Assembly (NCBI RefSeq): GCF_022387135.1
Contig: NZ_CP092462.1
Location: forward strand, 3,348,001-3,412,000
Direction: 5' to 3'
Source of the DNA: Comamonas sp. B21-038
Lineage (GTDB): Bacteria > Pseudomonadota > Gammaproteobacteria > Burkholderiales > Burkholderiaceae_C
DNA: 64,000 nucleotides
Every line of letters begins with the position of its first letter. Position 1 is the stretch's first letter. Positions 18,201-25,848 of the stretch are shown piece after piece. Below the pieces are notes generated by a model. That model did not search any database. It was given only the letters and a program-made list of their open reading frames with translations, and was not told the DNA's origin. The translations under genes and the position numbers were made by a program.

Positions 18201-19670
18201 CAAACCGCACTGCAGTACGAAGGCAAGAACTACCTGGGCGCCACCGTGGCGCCCGATGCGCCACTGAGCGGCAGCGTGCAGGCGCAAATGCCCGACCTGG
18301 GCATCTGGGCCAGCTTTGCGCCCCCGGGCTGGCGCGTAGCGGGCAGCCTGGCGGCCAATGTGCAGTTGGCGGGCAATCTGCAAGACCCGCGTTGGAGCGG
18401 CACCATCACCGCCGACAAGATGCACGTCCAATCGCAGCTGGATGGCGTGGACCTGCGCAACGGCAGCCTGCGTGCGCAGCTCAACGGCAATACATTGGAG
18501 CTGCAAAGCCTGCACTTTGACGGCGGCGAAGGCAGCCGTGCCCGCATCGCCGGTTACAGCGGCAATCTGACGGCCGCGCCCACCAGCGGCGGTACCCTGG
18601 ATGCCACCGGCACCATCAGCTGGACCATGCCGCAAAACGGCGCTGCACCCGATATCCGCATGGACATCCGCACCCAGGCCAAGGCCCTGCAGGTGCTGGT
18701 GCGTGCCGACCGCCAGGTCAGCGTCTCCGGCCAGGTGCGCAGCCAGCTGCAGCAAGGCCAGATGAGCATCACCGGGGACCTGACCGTGGACCGCGCCAGC
18801 ATCATGCTGGCCGATGAATCCTCGCCCAAGCTGGGCAGTGATGTCGTGGTCAGCACCAAGGCCAGCCGCGCAGCCGCTGCCGAGAAGGCCAAGCAGGAAG
18901 CGGCCAAGGCCGCCCAGGCCAAGCTCGATGCCCCTGCAGGCCAGGTGACACCCGCCAAGCCGCTGATCCTGAACGTCAAGCTCGACATGGGCCACGACTT
19001 CGCGCTGCAAGGCTATGGCATCACCACCCGCCTGACTGGCACGCTCAATGTGCAAAGCAGCGGCGGCGCCGGCATCGGCATGCCGCGTATCACCGGCGTC
19101 ATCAGCACCGAAGAAGGCCGCTACCGCGCCTGGGGCCAGGTGCTGAATGTGGAAACCGGCCTGATCCGTTTCAATGGCCCGTACAACAACCCCTCGCTCG
19201 ATATTCTGGCGCTGCGTCCGAACATCGCTGTGCGGGCGGGTGTGCAGGTCAGCGGCTCGGCACAGGCGCCGCGCGTGCGTCTGTACTCCAACCCCGAAAT
19301 GCCCGATGCGGAGAAGATCTCCTGGGTGGTGATGGGACGCGACCCAGCCGAAGGTGGCGCCAGCAGCGCACTGATGCAGCAAGCAGCGCTGGCCTTGCTC
19401 AGCGGCGGCTCGGGCGAGAGCATCACCGGCAATATTGCCAAGGGCCTGGGCCTGGACGAAATCGGCTTTGGCGGTACCGACCGCGACTCCGCCAGCCTGT
19501 CCCTGGGCAAACGCATCTCGCAGGACCTGTATGTGACCTACGAAGCCGGCCTGGCCGGCACCCTGGGCGCGCTCTACATCTTCTATGACTTCACCCGCAA
19601 TCTGCAGCTGCGCGGCTCCGCCGGTACGACCAGCGCGCTGGATCTGATCTACACCTTGCGCTATGACTGA
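15276..19670 (+). CDS. tamB: TamB, inner-membrane-anchored translocation/assembly module
   Basis: 1464 residues. One N-terminal membrane helix (about 38-60) anchors it; the long periplasmic part is repetitive beta structure. The C-terminal DUF490/TamB domain ends the protein (NPSLDILALRPNIAVRAGVQVSGSA..., LYVTYEAGLAGTLGALYIFYDF). TamB spans the periplasm and works with TamA at the outer membrane. An Ala/Lys-rich insert (about 285-325: KKTANKAPSAQEKAAKAQAA) interrupts the beta repeats, and another lies near 1195-1225. Coupled to tamA and followed by a strong hairpin. Confidence 0.95.
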   Translation: MADTHAIAPPASAAPAAASPPSGPRSPQKRSGWRRAARYLLWLLLALIVLLVALLGGAWWWTGQNDSLARTITLAQRFLPADMQLQAQDVQGSLRGGGSIGQLQWSNPSLSVQVDQATIGWSLDKILDRELRLAPIHIAKVTITPSGIDKPKEPTKPLEQLPLPLRVLEVPFTVDEIVWAAPQPVTVTQLQGHYLYAADKHQLQIDQVEAFNSRLQLKADVDALAPMQTSAKLKAQLDQPATDALPAILADAVVQVTGTLSGLDAALRVQAQVNPQLPAATAKAADTPPAPAPGNKKTANKAPSAQEKAAKAQAARSAQALASAAPMQAHVNATVYPWRPWPLGPAQAQLQSVNLGAFLPSLPTTLLNGQLAVSEAAPELVSSTHAAHPAPALVDVPVDPTAGKADATTSADAQDAAPATPPALLPVPLDIQVDIKNALPGPINHQHLPVSAVQTHALFDGQRVDVLEGSQVQLGSGSLTAQGHYRLADHHAGIQAALRAINPALVDTRIDSAPLSGTLSAQSQNEAIVFDANITSDRRTPAKATAASTSLPIDRVVAKGQWKAPELQLQSAQIDALGAHINAKQLTANIDQRSGAGELSVQAPGANLDAKAQATPQQGQGNVLLRLSSAEQLLQWLRKVPGMAQALPEGMLAQGSLDARLRFSGGYGDALRQLQQAGLLARLPEGIPSGGQPFALDASITTPQLSVRPSADAADLWQLRDTELALVGNLKKVQLDLRTQAQHGEQQMAAQVSLAANSTAAQRWSGALSKLQARATLPPNKEPWQVQLQQPLDFQLQLPAGNQPLRASTGASQLQLTSPQPGTVTLQWNPLQFSQGADKAVQLQSTGTLQGLPVRWIRAFQKPDPSQAQKHSPLDSDLVVQGRWEVNTQNGLNAKLEIERASGDLQLHTQGSAPKNVTFHSSGKEGAISKAFSAEGQTVIARIRTAKVEVTVQDRQVRSRVQWDSVNAGQLTADVQTALQYEGKNYLGATVAPDAPLSGSVQAQMPDLGIWASFAPPGWRVAGSLAANVQLAGNLQDPRWSGTITADKMHVQSQLDGVDLRNGSLRAQLNGNTLELQSLHFDGGEGSRARIAGYSGNLTAAPTSGGTLDATGTISWTMPQNGAAPDIRMDIRTQAKALQVLVRADRQVSVSGQVRSQLQQGQMSITGDLTVDRASIMLADESSPKLGSDVVVSTKASRAAAAEKAKQEAAKAAQAKLDAPAGQVTPAKPLILNVKLDMGHDFALQGYGITTRLTGTLNVQSSGGAGIGMPRITGVISTEEGRYRAWGQVLNVETGLIRFNGPYNNPSLDILALRPNIAVRAGVQVSGSAQAPRVRLYSNPEMPDAEKISWVVMGRDPAEGGASSALMQQAALALLSGGSGESITGNIAKGLGLDEIGFGGTDRDSASLSLGKRISQDLYVTYEAGLAGTLGALYIFYDFTRNLQLRGSAGTTSALDLIYTLRYD

Positions 19671-19709
19671 TTGAGCCCCTGAGCCACAGATCGGGTGCAG
19701 TGCGCAAGG

Positions 19710-19747
19710 ACATGCCTCCGCCCCGTTGCAAAACGGCGGAGGCATGT
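19710..19747. terminator. Long hairpin terminator after tamB
   Basis: Perfect 13-bp stem ACATGCCTCCGCC / GGCGGAGGCATGT with a 12-base loop, between the convergent tamB and MOSC genes. A short T-rich stretch follows on the plus strand. Probably terminates both. Confidence 0.75.
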
Positions 19748-19799
19748 TTGTCAGCGGGAAGCCGGGGTTGCAGTTGCCGTTTCTCAGGCAATGCAGGCG

Positions 19800-20534
19800 T
19801 CAATCCTGGGCCATGCCAAAGAATCCAGCACCGGACCAGGGCGCCTCAGCCACCGCACTGCGCTGGCTCCGCACCCTTGCGGCCACGCTCGCTGGCAACT
19901 GCGCCAGCACCCTGGGGAAAGCTCTGCAATAGGCCGTTTGCACGCCGGCCATCTCGGCCAGCTGCCGATAGCTGATCCAGGCGCCCCCGGGCACCGCGCA
20001 GGCCACCTGCTGGACCCTCTGCTGCCACTGGTCGCTGAACGCAGGCGCTATCGCGCGGCATACCGCTATCGCTGCGCCACGGCGGATGGTTCCGCCTCGC
20101 AGCACGCGGGCAAGCATGCCTCGGTCTCGGCCGATATTCGCAACGATCCCCGGCGCCCTGCGCTCCAGCAGCCTGCAGGGTTCACAGACAAACGTGATCC
20201 AAAGCACCACGTCGCTCCCAATCCGCAGCAGATCACCGGAAGCAAGTCCCCGGACCGGGAAGTCCACCCGCAGATTCTCCCTAAGAGTGCCGTCCGCTAA
20301 ATCCCAGCGCCGGTAGGCACCGTTGTCCGCGATCAGCAGTTGCCGGGGAGACAGAAGGGACGCATGGCGATCCTCTGCCAGGCCATAGCCGCCGATCGCC
20401 TGGGCCTCCGCCACCGATCGCGGCTCAGGCGCCTTGCCGGCTCTGACGTAAAGCGCTTGCAGGGAACCGATGGGTTGCCAGCGGTCATGGAGCGCCGCCA
20501 ATGGGGGGAGTGGGGTGGAAGGAAAAGGAAACAT
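19800..20534 (-). CDS. MOSC domain protein fused to alkyltransferase-like DNA-binding domain
   Basis: 244 residues from the ATG at 20534 (ATG at 20618 is a longer alternative). Residues about 20-145 look like a MOSC domain (GGYGLAEDRHASLLSPRQLLIAD, FVCEPCRLLERR, GMLARVLRGGTIRRG), a fold that handles sulfur/Moco-type cargo. The C-terminal part (about 150-225: VPGGAWISYRQLAEMAGVQ, then FPRVLAQLP) matches the helix-turn-helix domain of O6-alkylguanine transferases. The reactive PCHR motif is absent (ASVAAR in its place), as in alkyltransferase-like proteins. Faces the tRNA-Arg gene head-on. Confidence 0.7.
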   Translation of the reverse strand: MFPFPSTPLPPLAALHDRWQPIGSLQALYVRAGKAPEPRSVAEAQAIGGYGLAEDRHASLLSPRQLLIADNGAYRRWDLADGTLRENLRVDFPVRGLASGDLLRIGSDVVLWITFVCEPCRLLERRAPGIVANIGRDRGMLARVLRGGTIRRGAAIAVCRAIAPAFSDQWQQRVQQVACAVPGGAWISYRQLAEMAGVQTAYCRAFPRVLAQLPASVAARVRSQRSAVAEAPWSGAGFFGMAQD

Positions 20535-20704
20535 GCTGTGAAATTTTGCGCTTCCGCGGGAGTTTGCCTGGAGTCGCGACTTTTTACAGCCCAGGCAGCA
20601 AGCTGCGCTGAAGGGCATCCTGTGTGCGGATCAACGCATCGGATGCCGTCCCCCGCCAGATTGGCTGCGAGGCTCGGCAAGTCCTCTACAATAGGCCGCT
20701 GTCC

Positions 20705-20779
20705 CTCTCCGTAGTTCAATGGATAGAACGAGTGCCTCCTAAGCGCTAGATACAGGTTCGATTCCTGTCGGGGGGACCA
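20705..20779 (+). tRNA. tRNA-Arg (anticodon CCT)
   Basis: Cloverleaf by eye: acceptor CTCTCCG/CGGGGGG, D stem GTTC/GAAC, anticodon stem AGTGC/GCGCT with loop CTCCTAA (CCT at 20738-20740), T arm ACAGG-TTCGATT-CCTGT, genomically encoded CCA at 20777-20779. A TACAAT -10 box (20687-20692) lies 12 bases upstream and a T-run follows the CCA. tRNA-Arg(CCT) genes are frequent integration sites. I found no second copy of its 3' end in this window. Confidence 0.95.
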
Positions 20780-20869
20780 CTTTTTCTTAATGAAATCAAG
20801 TGGCTCTCTTTTAAAGTCGCCCCCGGGGACATTGCGGGACATCGACAGCCGATTTCACTCTGATTCTTG

Positions 20870-20894
20870 AGGCTCCTTTTGGGGGCCTTTTTTT
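20870..20894 (+). terminator. Rho-independent terminator downstream of tRNA-Arg
   Basis: AGGCTCC pairs with GGGGCCT (one G-T) around a TTTTG loop, followed by seven T. It probably ends the tRNA-Arg transcript. Confidence 0.8.
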
Positions 20895-20955
20895 GCGTTC
20901 CGGAGACCAGTCTTCTGTCGCTTCTTCCAGGCCGCAGCGCGAGGCACCTACAGCC

Positions 20956-21639
20956 TTAACCCGGCGAACCCCCTACCCTTAACCGGGATGATGCCGCCAG
21001 CGGCGCGATGCGAGCTCGCCGGGCCTTCTGCAAGTTGGCGGTCAAGGGATGCGGCGTTATCTGCAAGGTGGCTGCGGGCAGCCGAGTGGACTTGGGCTTG
21101 CGCAGCAGGATCGAGGTGTGCAACGCGCCCTCACCTTTGTAGTGGATGAAGCCGATGAATACAGCCTGCTGCAACGGCATAGAGGTGGTCCAAAGGCGAA
21201 ACATAGCCATGGCGATGCGCTTGGTCGCCAGGTAGCGGCTGCCTTCGAGACCGCAGCAGTCGGTCGGCGACTGGCCCTTCGTAGGCTTGTCCACCTAAGG
21301 CGCGCCAGTGGCGCGGTAGCGGCTCTCGTAATAGCTGCCCATCAACATGACGGCTTTGAACGCTTGGAATGTGCCGGTCTCGGCGGCCACAGCCTGGACA
21401 TACTCGCTGTGCTTTGCAAGCGTATGGGCTGCTGCCTCGCCGCGCTCGGCTACCATGTATCCGTCACGACCACGAGGGGCATCGGGTTTGCGCGTAGTAC
21501 GCCTGGAATCTTGCGCACGTTAGGTCACCCCTTCGTTTCTCTCATCTCGCGGTACTCGTCAAACATGATGATGCGCGACCTCGTCGTGGTTTGCTCTAGC
21601 CCCAGCGGTTAAAAGCCAACCGTAATTGCTTTTCCAAAA
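20956..21639 (-). pseudogene. Decayed, phage- or plasmid-like coding fragments
   Basis: No full-length gene fits this stretch. On the minus strand, short coding-like pieces lie in different frames between stops. One is near 21530-21600 and reads RIIMFDEYREMRETKG. A second, about 21297-21520, contains GRDGYMVAERGEAAAHTLAK and QAVAAETGTFQAFKAV, ending at a TAG. A third, 20956-21294, contains CCGLEGSRYLATKRIAMAMF and FIGFIHYKGEGALHTSIL. The composition and broken frames suggest remnants of a small mobile element integrated next to tRNA-Arg. I could not assign the family; filamentous phage is a guess only. Confidence 0.4.
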
Positions 21640-21771
21640 CTAGCCATAGGCAATGAGTTCCGTATAGACAACGCTACGGTAGAAGCGTTGGGTTCCGGCT
21701 TGCGCGGCCATGGCTACTGTCACCGCACTCACTGCCTTTGCAATCGGCTTGCTGATATCTGTGCTCTGCAT
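21640..21771 (-). CDS. Small 43-residue ORF of unknown function
   Basis: Starts with MQSTDISKPIAKAVSAVTVA and ends in VVYTELIAYG. A clear Shine-Dalgarno GAAGGAG lies 7 bases before the ATG and a terminator hairpin sits just upstream. The Ala/Val-rich stretch at 10-25 could be a membrane segment. It heads the decayed fragments downstream, so it may be the surviving first gene of a mobile element. No homology recognised. Confidence 0.4.
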   Translation of the reverse strand: MQSTDISKPIAKAVSAVTVAMAAQAGTQRFYRSVVYTELIAYG

Positions 21772-21792
21772 TGAGAGACTCCTTCAGAAATG

Positions 21793-21814
21793 AGAAAACC
21801 CGCCGAAGCGGGTT
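21793..21814 (-). terminator. Terminator of the secreted-protein gene
   Basis: On the minus strand AACCCGC-TTCG-GCGGGTT is followed by TTCTCA, giving a UUCG tetraloop and a short T tail, 37 bases after the stop of the gene at 21851. Confidence 0.75.
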
Positions 21815-21850
21815 GGTATCGAGGCCGGAATCTAAGCCGAATAAAATTTA

Positions 21851-22270
21851 TCAGTTCGTTGGGCAAAGTCCACTAGGGCTGATGACAGCCTGACAGAATC
21901 CCAGCAACCTCCGAGAACTGGTGAGTTCCATTTCTTGGCCGCCGATATACCAGAATTCAACATAATGGTTTTTATTGTCTATCAGCGATGGATCCACTTG
22001 CCAACTGGCATCAAATCCATGAATGGTTCCGCCACCGCATGCATTGCTAACTGCGGCTTCACGCGCCACATTGATTTGCGCGGTACCCACCCACTGACCA
22101 TCGTCACGGTACATCATCACTTGCCCTTGGTAGAGCGGAGAGTTTGGGTCGCACGCCCAACCGCGCATATGGTTCATAGAAGCACTTTCGACATTACCGG
22201 CCGCCTGAGCACCTTGGGTAACACCAGCCAGTCCGCATGCGATAGCTACGGCCGCAAAAAACTTTTTCAT
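21851..22270 (-). CDS. Secreted hypothetical protein with conserved Trp/Cys domain
   Basis: 139 residues. The signal peptide MKKFFAAVAIACGLAGVTQG is cleaved near AQAAG. The mature part (MRGWACDPNSPLYQGQVMMY, then NACGGGTIHGFDASWQVDPS) resembles a beta-sandwich module found repeatedly in bacterial exoproteins (GWACDP...GFDASW pattern). Cysteines in WAC, NACGG, GFCQ and GLCP could form two disulfides. GGGAG precedes the ATG. AT-richer than its surroundings, so perhaps acquired. The function is unknown. Confidence 0.7.
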   Translation of the reverse strand: MKKFFAAVAIACGLAGVTQGAQAAGNVESASMNHMRGWACDPNSPLYQGQVMMYRDDGQWVGTAQINVAREAAVSNACGGGTIHGFDASWQVDPSLIDNKNHYVEFWYIGGQEMELTSSRRLLGFCQAVISPSGLCPTN

Positions 22271-22892
22271 TAAATCTCCCTGTCTATATGCAGCGATTTG
22301 CTGCAAAATCATTTTTACCGCTCCGTAAGACATGCGAATCATCGGAAACCCTTGATATAAAAAGTGTGCACACTTACTTATATATTACTAGTTGTTAATA
22401 ATGCTACACGGAAACCATTGTCGATCCCCCGATGACAGCAGACGAGGAACTGGCGTATGCTGAGTCCTAGGTTTGTTATTGGCGCGCGGATTGGATCCAG
22501 AGCAGCACTGCGGAGCGTTCCTTCCGCCACGACATAGTGAGAACCGTACAAAGCCTGCCCAATAATCCCGCCCGCGCTTGGCAAGCGTCCAACCAGTTGC
22601 CCGCATGCCCCACTTTCTGCAAAGCTGCATTGACTGGCTATTTTTGCTGCGCCACTTTATATGAATTGACTGGCTCGCCCGTCCATTTTCAGCAACTGCT
22701 GGCCACGCAGCAATTGCAGCAATACTGGGAAAAGGGCCTGGGAAAAACACCGAGAAATTTTGACATCCAAGGCCCGCCCGAATCGCTTCAACAAGTGTCT
22801 CTGTTTGCCTGTTCTTGCTGCGCCGCGCTACTACACCGACTAGTTCAGCTGAGCCCGCTTGTGTGCCAAGAGAGCACATCTGGGCAGCAAAA
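22271..22892. other. 622-base AT-rich gap with no convincing gene
   Basis: Holds the promoter region of the secreted-protein gene and a 14-bp palindrome. The stretch at 22350-22410 is strikingly AT-rich for this window. A 190-codon minus-strand open frame (22388-22960) overlaps the VOC gene, has odd Cys/Trp/Ser composition and no ribosome site, so I do not call it. Confidence 0.5.
22362..22375. promoter_or_regulatory. 14-bp palindrome upstream of the secreted-protein gene
   Basis: AAGTGTGCACACTT is a perfect palindrome about 92 bases upstream of the ATG at 22270, in AT-rich promoter-like DNA. Candidate operator for an unknown repressor. Confidence 0.4.
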
Positions 22893-23330
22893 CTATGAAG
22901 GCGCCGGCAGGCGCTTGGAGCGGGTACCCAGCGGCTGCATGCAGCGCACCAGATAACCATCCGGATCCGCGACGATCATTTGCCGCTGCCCCACCTCATG
23001 ATTCCCCTGCCGGTACCAGCGCTCCTCCATCGGCCAGAAGAGCGCAATGCCCTGCCGGGCGCAGCGGTTGGCGATCTCGTCCACCGATGGCACCGCCAAC
23101 TGGAAATTGATGCCACGGCCAAAGGGTTGCGCCAGCGCACCATTGACAAAGCTGCGGTCGCCCGGGCAATGCTGCTCCAACATGATCTGCGCCTCCCCCA
23201 AGCTAAGGTAGGCAAAGTGTTCTTCCGGGCGGTCATACCACACAGAAAACCCCACAACACCACACCAAAACTGAAGACTGGCGTTGATGTCCGTCACCAC
23301 CAACTCTGGCACCAATGCAGAAAACCCCAT
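22893..23330 (-). CDS. VOC family (glyoxalase/bleomycin-resistance-like) protein
   Basis: 145 residues. Two beta-alpha-beta-beta-beta units of the vicinal-oxygen-chelate fold: VPELVVTDINASLQFWCGVV with FAYLSLGEAQIMLE, then FQLAVPSVDEIANRC with QMIVADPDGYLVRCMQP. This pattern resembles bleomycin-binding or glyoxalase-like proteins; a specific substrate cannot be inferred. Start at the ATG preceded by GGGAGGT. It is followed in the opposite sense of travel by the TSUP permease gene 96 bases upstream; both lie on the minus strand. Confidence 0.88.
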   Translation of the reverse strand: MGFSALVPELVVTDINASLQFWCGVVGFSVWYDRPEEHFAYLSLGEAQIMLEQHCPGDRSFVNGALAQPFGRGINFQLAVPSVDEIANRCARQGIALFWPMEERWYRQGNHEVGQRQMIVADPDGYLVRCMQPLGTRSKRLPAPS

Positions 23331-23426
23331 CTGACCTCCCAGGTATGCTGCCACCCAGCGTGCAACGAGGCATCCCGCACCGTCCAAGCCGCAGCGATTG
23401 TTCCTCGAGGCGCCCGTCGCTCACTG

Positions 23427-24233
23427 CTAGCTCAGCAGCATGGCCAGCAAGACCCCGCACAGCAATGCAATATAGACCTTGGCATGGAGGCCATCGGGGA
23501 TCTTCCCGATCCACCGGGAGGCCAGGTGGATACCGAGCCAGGAGCCGAGCACCAGCACCGCGCAGGCGCGAAGATCGATAAAGCCCAGATGCCAGGCGCC
23601 CAGAGACGCGGTGTTCCAGGCCATCAGCGCATAGGTGGCGGTGCCTGCGATCGCCATCGGCAATGACAGCGGGTTGGCTGCCGCTGTCGCCGCTGTCATG
23701 CTCGCGCCGCGCCGCCGCATCAGCGGCACCGTCATTACACTGCCGCCCACGCCCAGAAAGGCGGCAATAGCGCCTATCGACAGGCCTGCCGCAGCCGCAG
23801 CGGGTTGGGCCATGGCGCGCATCTCGCTGCGATGGCTTTGGGTAAAGCCAGAGCGCAGCAGGCTGTCCAGAATCGTCAAGCCCAGATAGACGATAAAGGC
23901 CCAGCGGATCCAGCTGCCGCTCAGCATCAGCGCAGCGATTGCGCCGGGTATCGCGCCTACCGCGACATAGCCCAGCAGCGGCCGCACCTGGCGCCAGGGC
24001 AGGGTTCCGGCCTGGTGGTGGCGCCAGCTGGCCATGCCCGCGCCAAAGATCATCACGCAGGTAGAGGTGGCGACCGCGATATGCATCGCAGCGCGCCCCA
24101 TCTCGCTATCGGCACCGTAGACCCCTAGCAGCACCGCGTACAGCAGCGGCACGACCACAAAGCCTCCGCCAAAACCAAACAGCACGGTGGTCACACCGGC
24201 AAGAACACCAAAACACAGCAGCAGCAAATACAT
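23427..24233 (-). CDS. TauE/SafE (TSUP) family membrane permease
   Basis: 268 residues from the ATG at 24233 (GTG at 24266 possible), with seven or eight hydrophobic segments. The two family repeats are visible: GVLAGVTTVLFGFGGGFVVVP at the N-terminus and SIGAIAAFLGVGGSVMTVPL in the middle. TSUP proteins export sulfite, sulfoacetate or related organosulfur anions, or take up other anions. The divergent AraC regulator 105 bases away probably controls it. Confidence 0.9.
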   Translation of the reverse strand: MYLLLLCFGVLAGVTTVLFGFGGGFVVVPLLYAVLLGVYGADSEMGRAAMHIAVATSTCVMIFGAGMASWRHHQAGTLPWRQVRPLLGYVAVGAIPGAIAALMLSGSWIRWAFIVYLGLTILDSLLRSGFTQSHRSEMRAMAQPAAAAAGLSIGAIAAFLGVGGSVMTVPLMRRRGASMTAATAAANPLSLPMAIAGTATYALMAWNTASLGAWHLGFIDLRACAVLVLGSWLGIHLASRWIGKIPDGLHAKVYIALLCGVLLAMLLS

Positions 24234-24338
24234 GAGAAGCGCAGTTCCAAGGTTGCAAAGCGCCACGATAGAAAAATATGCAGCGGCTGACCTTCAACAA
24301 ATAGCCAAACATCCTCGCATTTAGGCCAAGATGCCGGG

Positions 24339-25121
24339 ATGCACAACATTGCCCTCGATGCGGTGGACACCGTGCCCCGCCCTCTGCTGGCCATCAGCAC
24401 CGATTACCGCCCCGGCACCCTGCTGGACACCCACACCCACCGCCGTGCGCAGGTGCTGTACGGCATGAGCGGTTTGATGGAGGTGGAGACCGACGATGGC
24501 GCCTGGGTCATTCCGCCGTTCAGCGGGGTGTGGATTCCGGCAGGTAAACGGCACAGGGTGCGCATGCAAGGCGTCAGCACGCGCAGTTTGTATATAGAGC
24601 CCGCAGCCGCGCTGCGCGAAGGCGAGCACTGCGAAGCGCTCGTGGTCAGCCCGCTGCTGCACCAGTTGCTGCTGGCATCCATCGCGCTGCCCGCGCTCTA
24701 CGACGAACAAGGCCGCGACGGCGCGCTGGCGCAATTGCTGCTGCATGAAGTGCGCCTGGCCGAGACCATGCCCTTGTTTGCGCCCATCCCGCAAGACGCG
24801 ACGCTGGCAGCGTTGTGCAAGGCGTTCCTGAAGGCGCCACAGCTGCAGGACGCGCCGGAGGACTGGGCCGAACAACTGCACAAAAGCCTGCGCAGCTTCA
24901 ACCGCTTCTTTCGCCAGCAAACCGGCATGAGCTTTGGCGCCTGGCGGCAGCAGGCCTGTTTGCTCGCGGCCCTCCCCAGGCTGTCGGGCGGGCAGTCGGT
25001 CACGCAGGTGGCGCTGGACCTGGGTTATGACAGCCCCAGTGCCTTTTCAACCATGTTCCGCAAGCGCTTGGGCAAGGCCCCCAGTGCATTCAGGCAACGG
25101 CACGGCGCAAAGAAAATATGA
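24339..25121 (+). CDS. AraC family transcriptional regulator
   Basis: 260 residues. An N-terminal cupin-like sensor (about 10-95: THTHRRAQVLYGMSGLMEVE, WIPAGKRHRV) precedes a C-terminal double helix-turn-helix (about 160-255: FNRFFRQQTGMSFGAWRQQA, VTQVALDLGYDSPSAFSTMF). It is typical of regulators paired with divergent transporter genes; here the TSUP permease is divergent, and I infer that it is the target. Ligand unknown. Confidence 0.93.
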   Translation: MHNIALDAVDTVPRPLLAISTDYRPGTLLDTHTHRRAQVLYGMSGLMEVETDDGAWVIPPFSGVWIPAGKRHRVRMQGVSTRSLYIEPAAALREGEHCEALVVSPLLHQLLLASIALPALYDEQGRDGALAQLLLHEVRLAETMPLFAPIPQDATLAALCKAFLKAPQLQDAPEDWAEQLHKSLRSFNRFFRQQTGMSFGAWRQQACLLAALPRLSGGQSVTQVALDLGYDSPSAFSTMFRKRLGKAPSAFRQRHGAKKI

Positions 25122-25197
25122 GACCTGACCGGCAATGCCAGAGAAAAGGCTGCAGCCTGCGACAAAATAATGCCGGCCCAAAATACCATAACACCCG

Positions 25198-25574
25198 ATG
25201 AAAAAATCCGTCTTCGTCTCGCTCAGTCTTCTACTGCTGGCACACACCCCTTGGTCACAGGCAGAGAACAGCAATGGCAAAAATATCTTTGTGCAGCGCT
25301 GCGCCATGTGCCATGGCGCCGATATCAAAGGCACAGGGCCTTTGGCGAACAAAAGCAACCCGCCCACCCCGACCTCACGACCGCCGCGTTCAAGAGGCGC
25401 TTGAATGACTACCCGGGCGTCATCGTCTCATCGGTCGTGCTGAGGCCCAATGGCGATTTGATTCCCAGAACCCTGCGCGAGAACGGCGTCAAGCTGCCAG
25501 CGTTTAGATGGCGGGTGAAGGATTTGCGCGACCTCAACGAGTACATGACCGCCGAGATCTCGAAAAAGCGCTGA
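25198..25574 (+). pseudogene. Monoheme cytochrome c with a -1 frameshift
   Basis: The first part (25198 to about 25365) encodes a signal peptide MKKSVFVSLSLLLLAHTPWS and a heme site CAMCH. The second part continues in the -1 frame from about 25365 to 25574 (DLTTAAFKRRLNDYPGVIVS, then RVKDLRDLNEYMTAEISKKR), a normal cytochrome c C-terminus. Joined, they give a protein of about 125 residues. One base appears to be missing in or near the C-rich run CCCGCCCACCCCG. The gene is either inactivated or affected by a sequencing error. It follows araC by 76 bases. Confidence 0.75.
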
Positions 25575-25848
25575 CACGCATAGAGCGAGATGGCCAGGTA
25601 GTGCCCTGCCTTGTGCCTGGATTGCCCCACCTCCAGAACCAGCGCACGGCGCCTGCTCGCGCGTCGTGGGGCCTTCATTCCTGCCGCAATGTCCGGTCGG
25701 CTCACCACAGCCTGTGTAGCGCGGCAGATTCCGTTCTCAACATGGGCCTCCGCTACAAAAGCCTGAGCTTTATGGTCGCGCGCAACGATGGCAATGGCCC
25801 ATCCCCTCCAAACTGACTAGACTGAATGCCTCACTCCACGAGGGCGCA

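Noticed and set aside
17901-19745. 614-codon minus-strand open frame opposite tamB
   Set aside because: Shadow of tamB; no ribosome site and no recognisable domain.
20705-22400. Attachment-site duplication of the tRNA-Arg 3' end
   Set aside because: I looked for a second copy of the T-arm/acceptor end downstream and did not find one in the window.
22388-22960. 190-codon minus-strand frame overlapping the VOC gene
   Set aside because: Odd Cys/Trp/Ser composition, no ribosome site and overlap with a clear gene.
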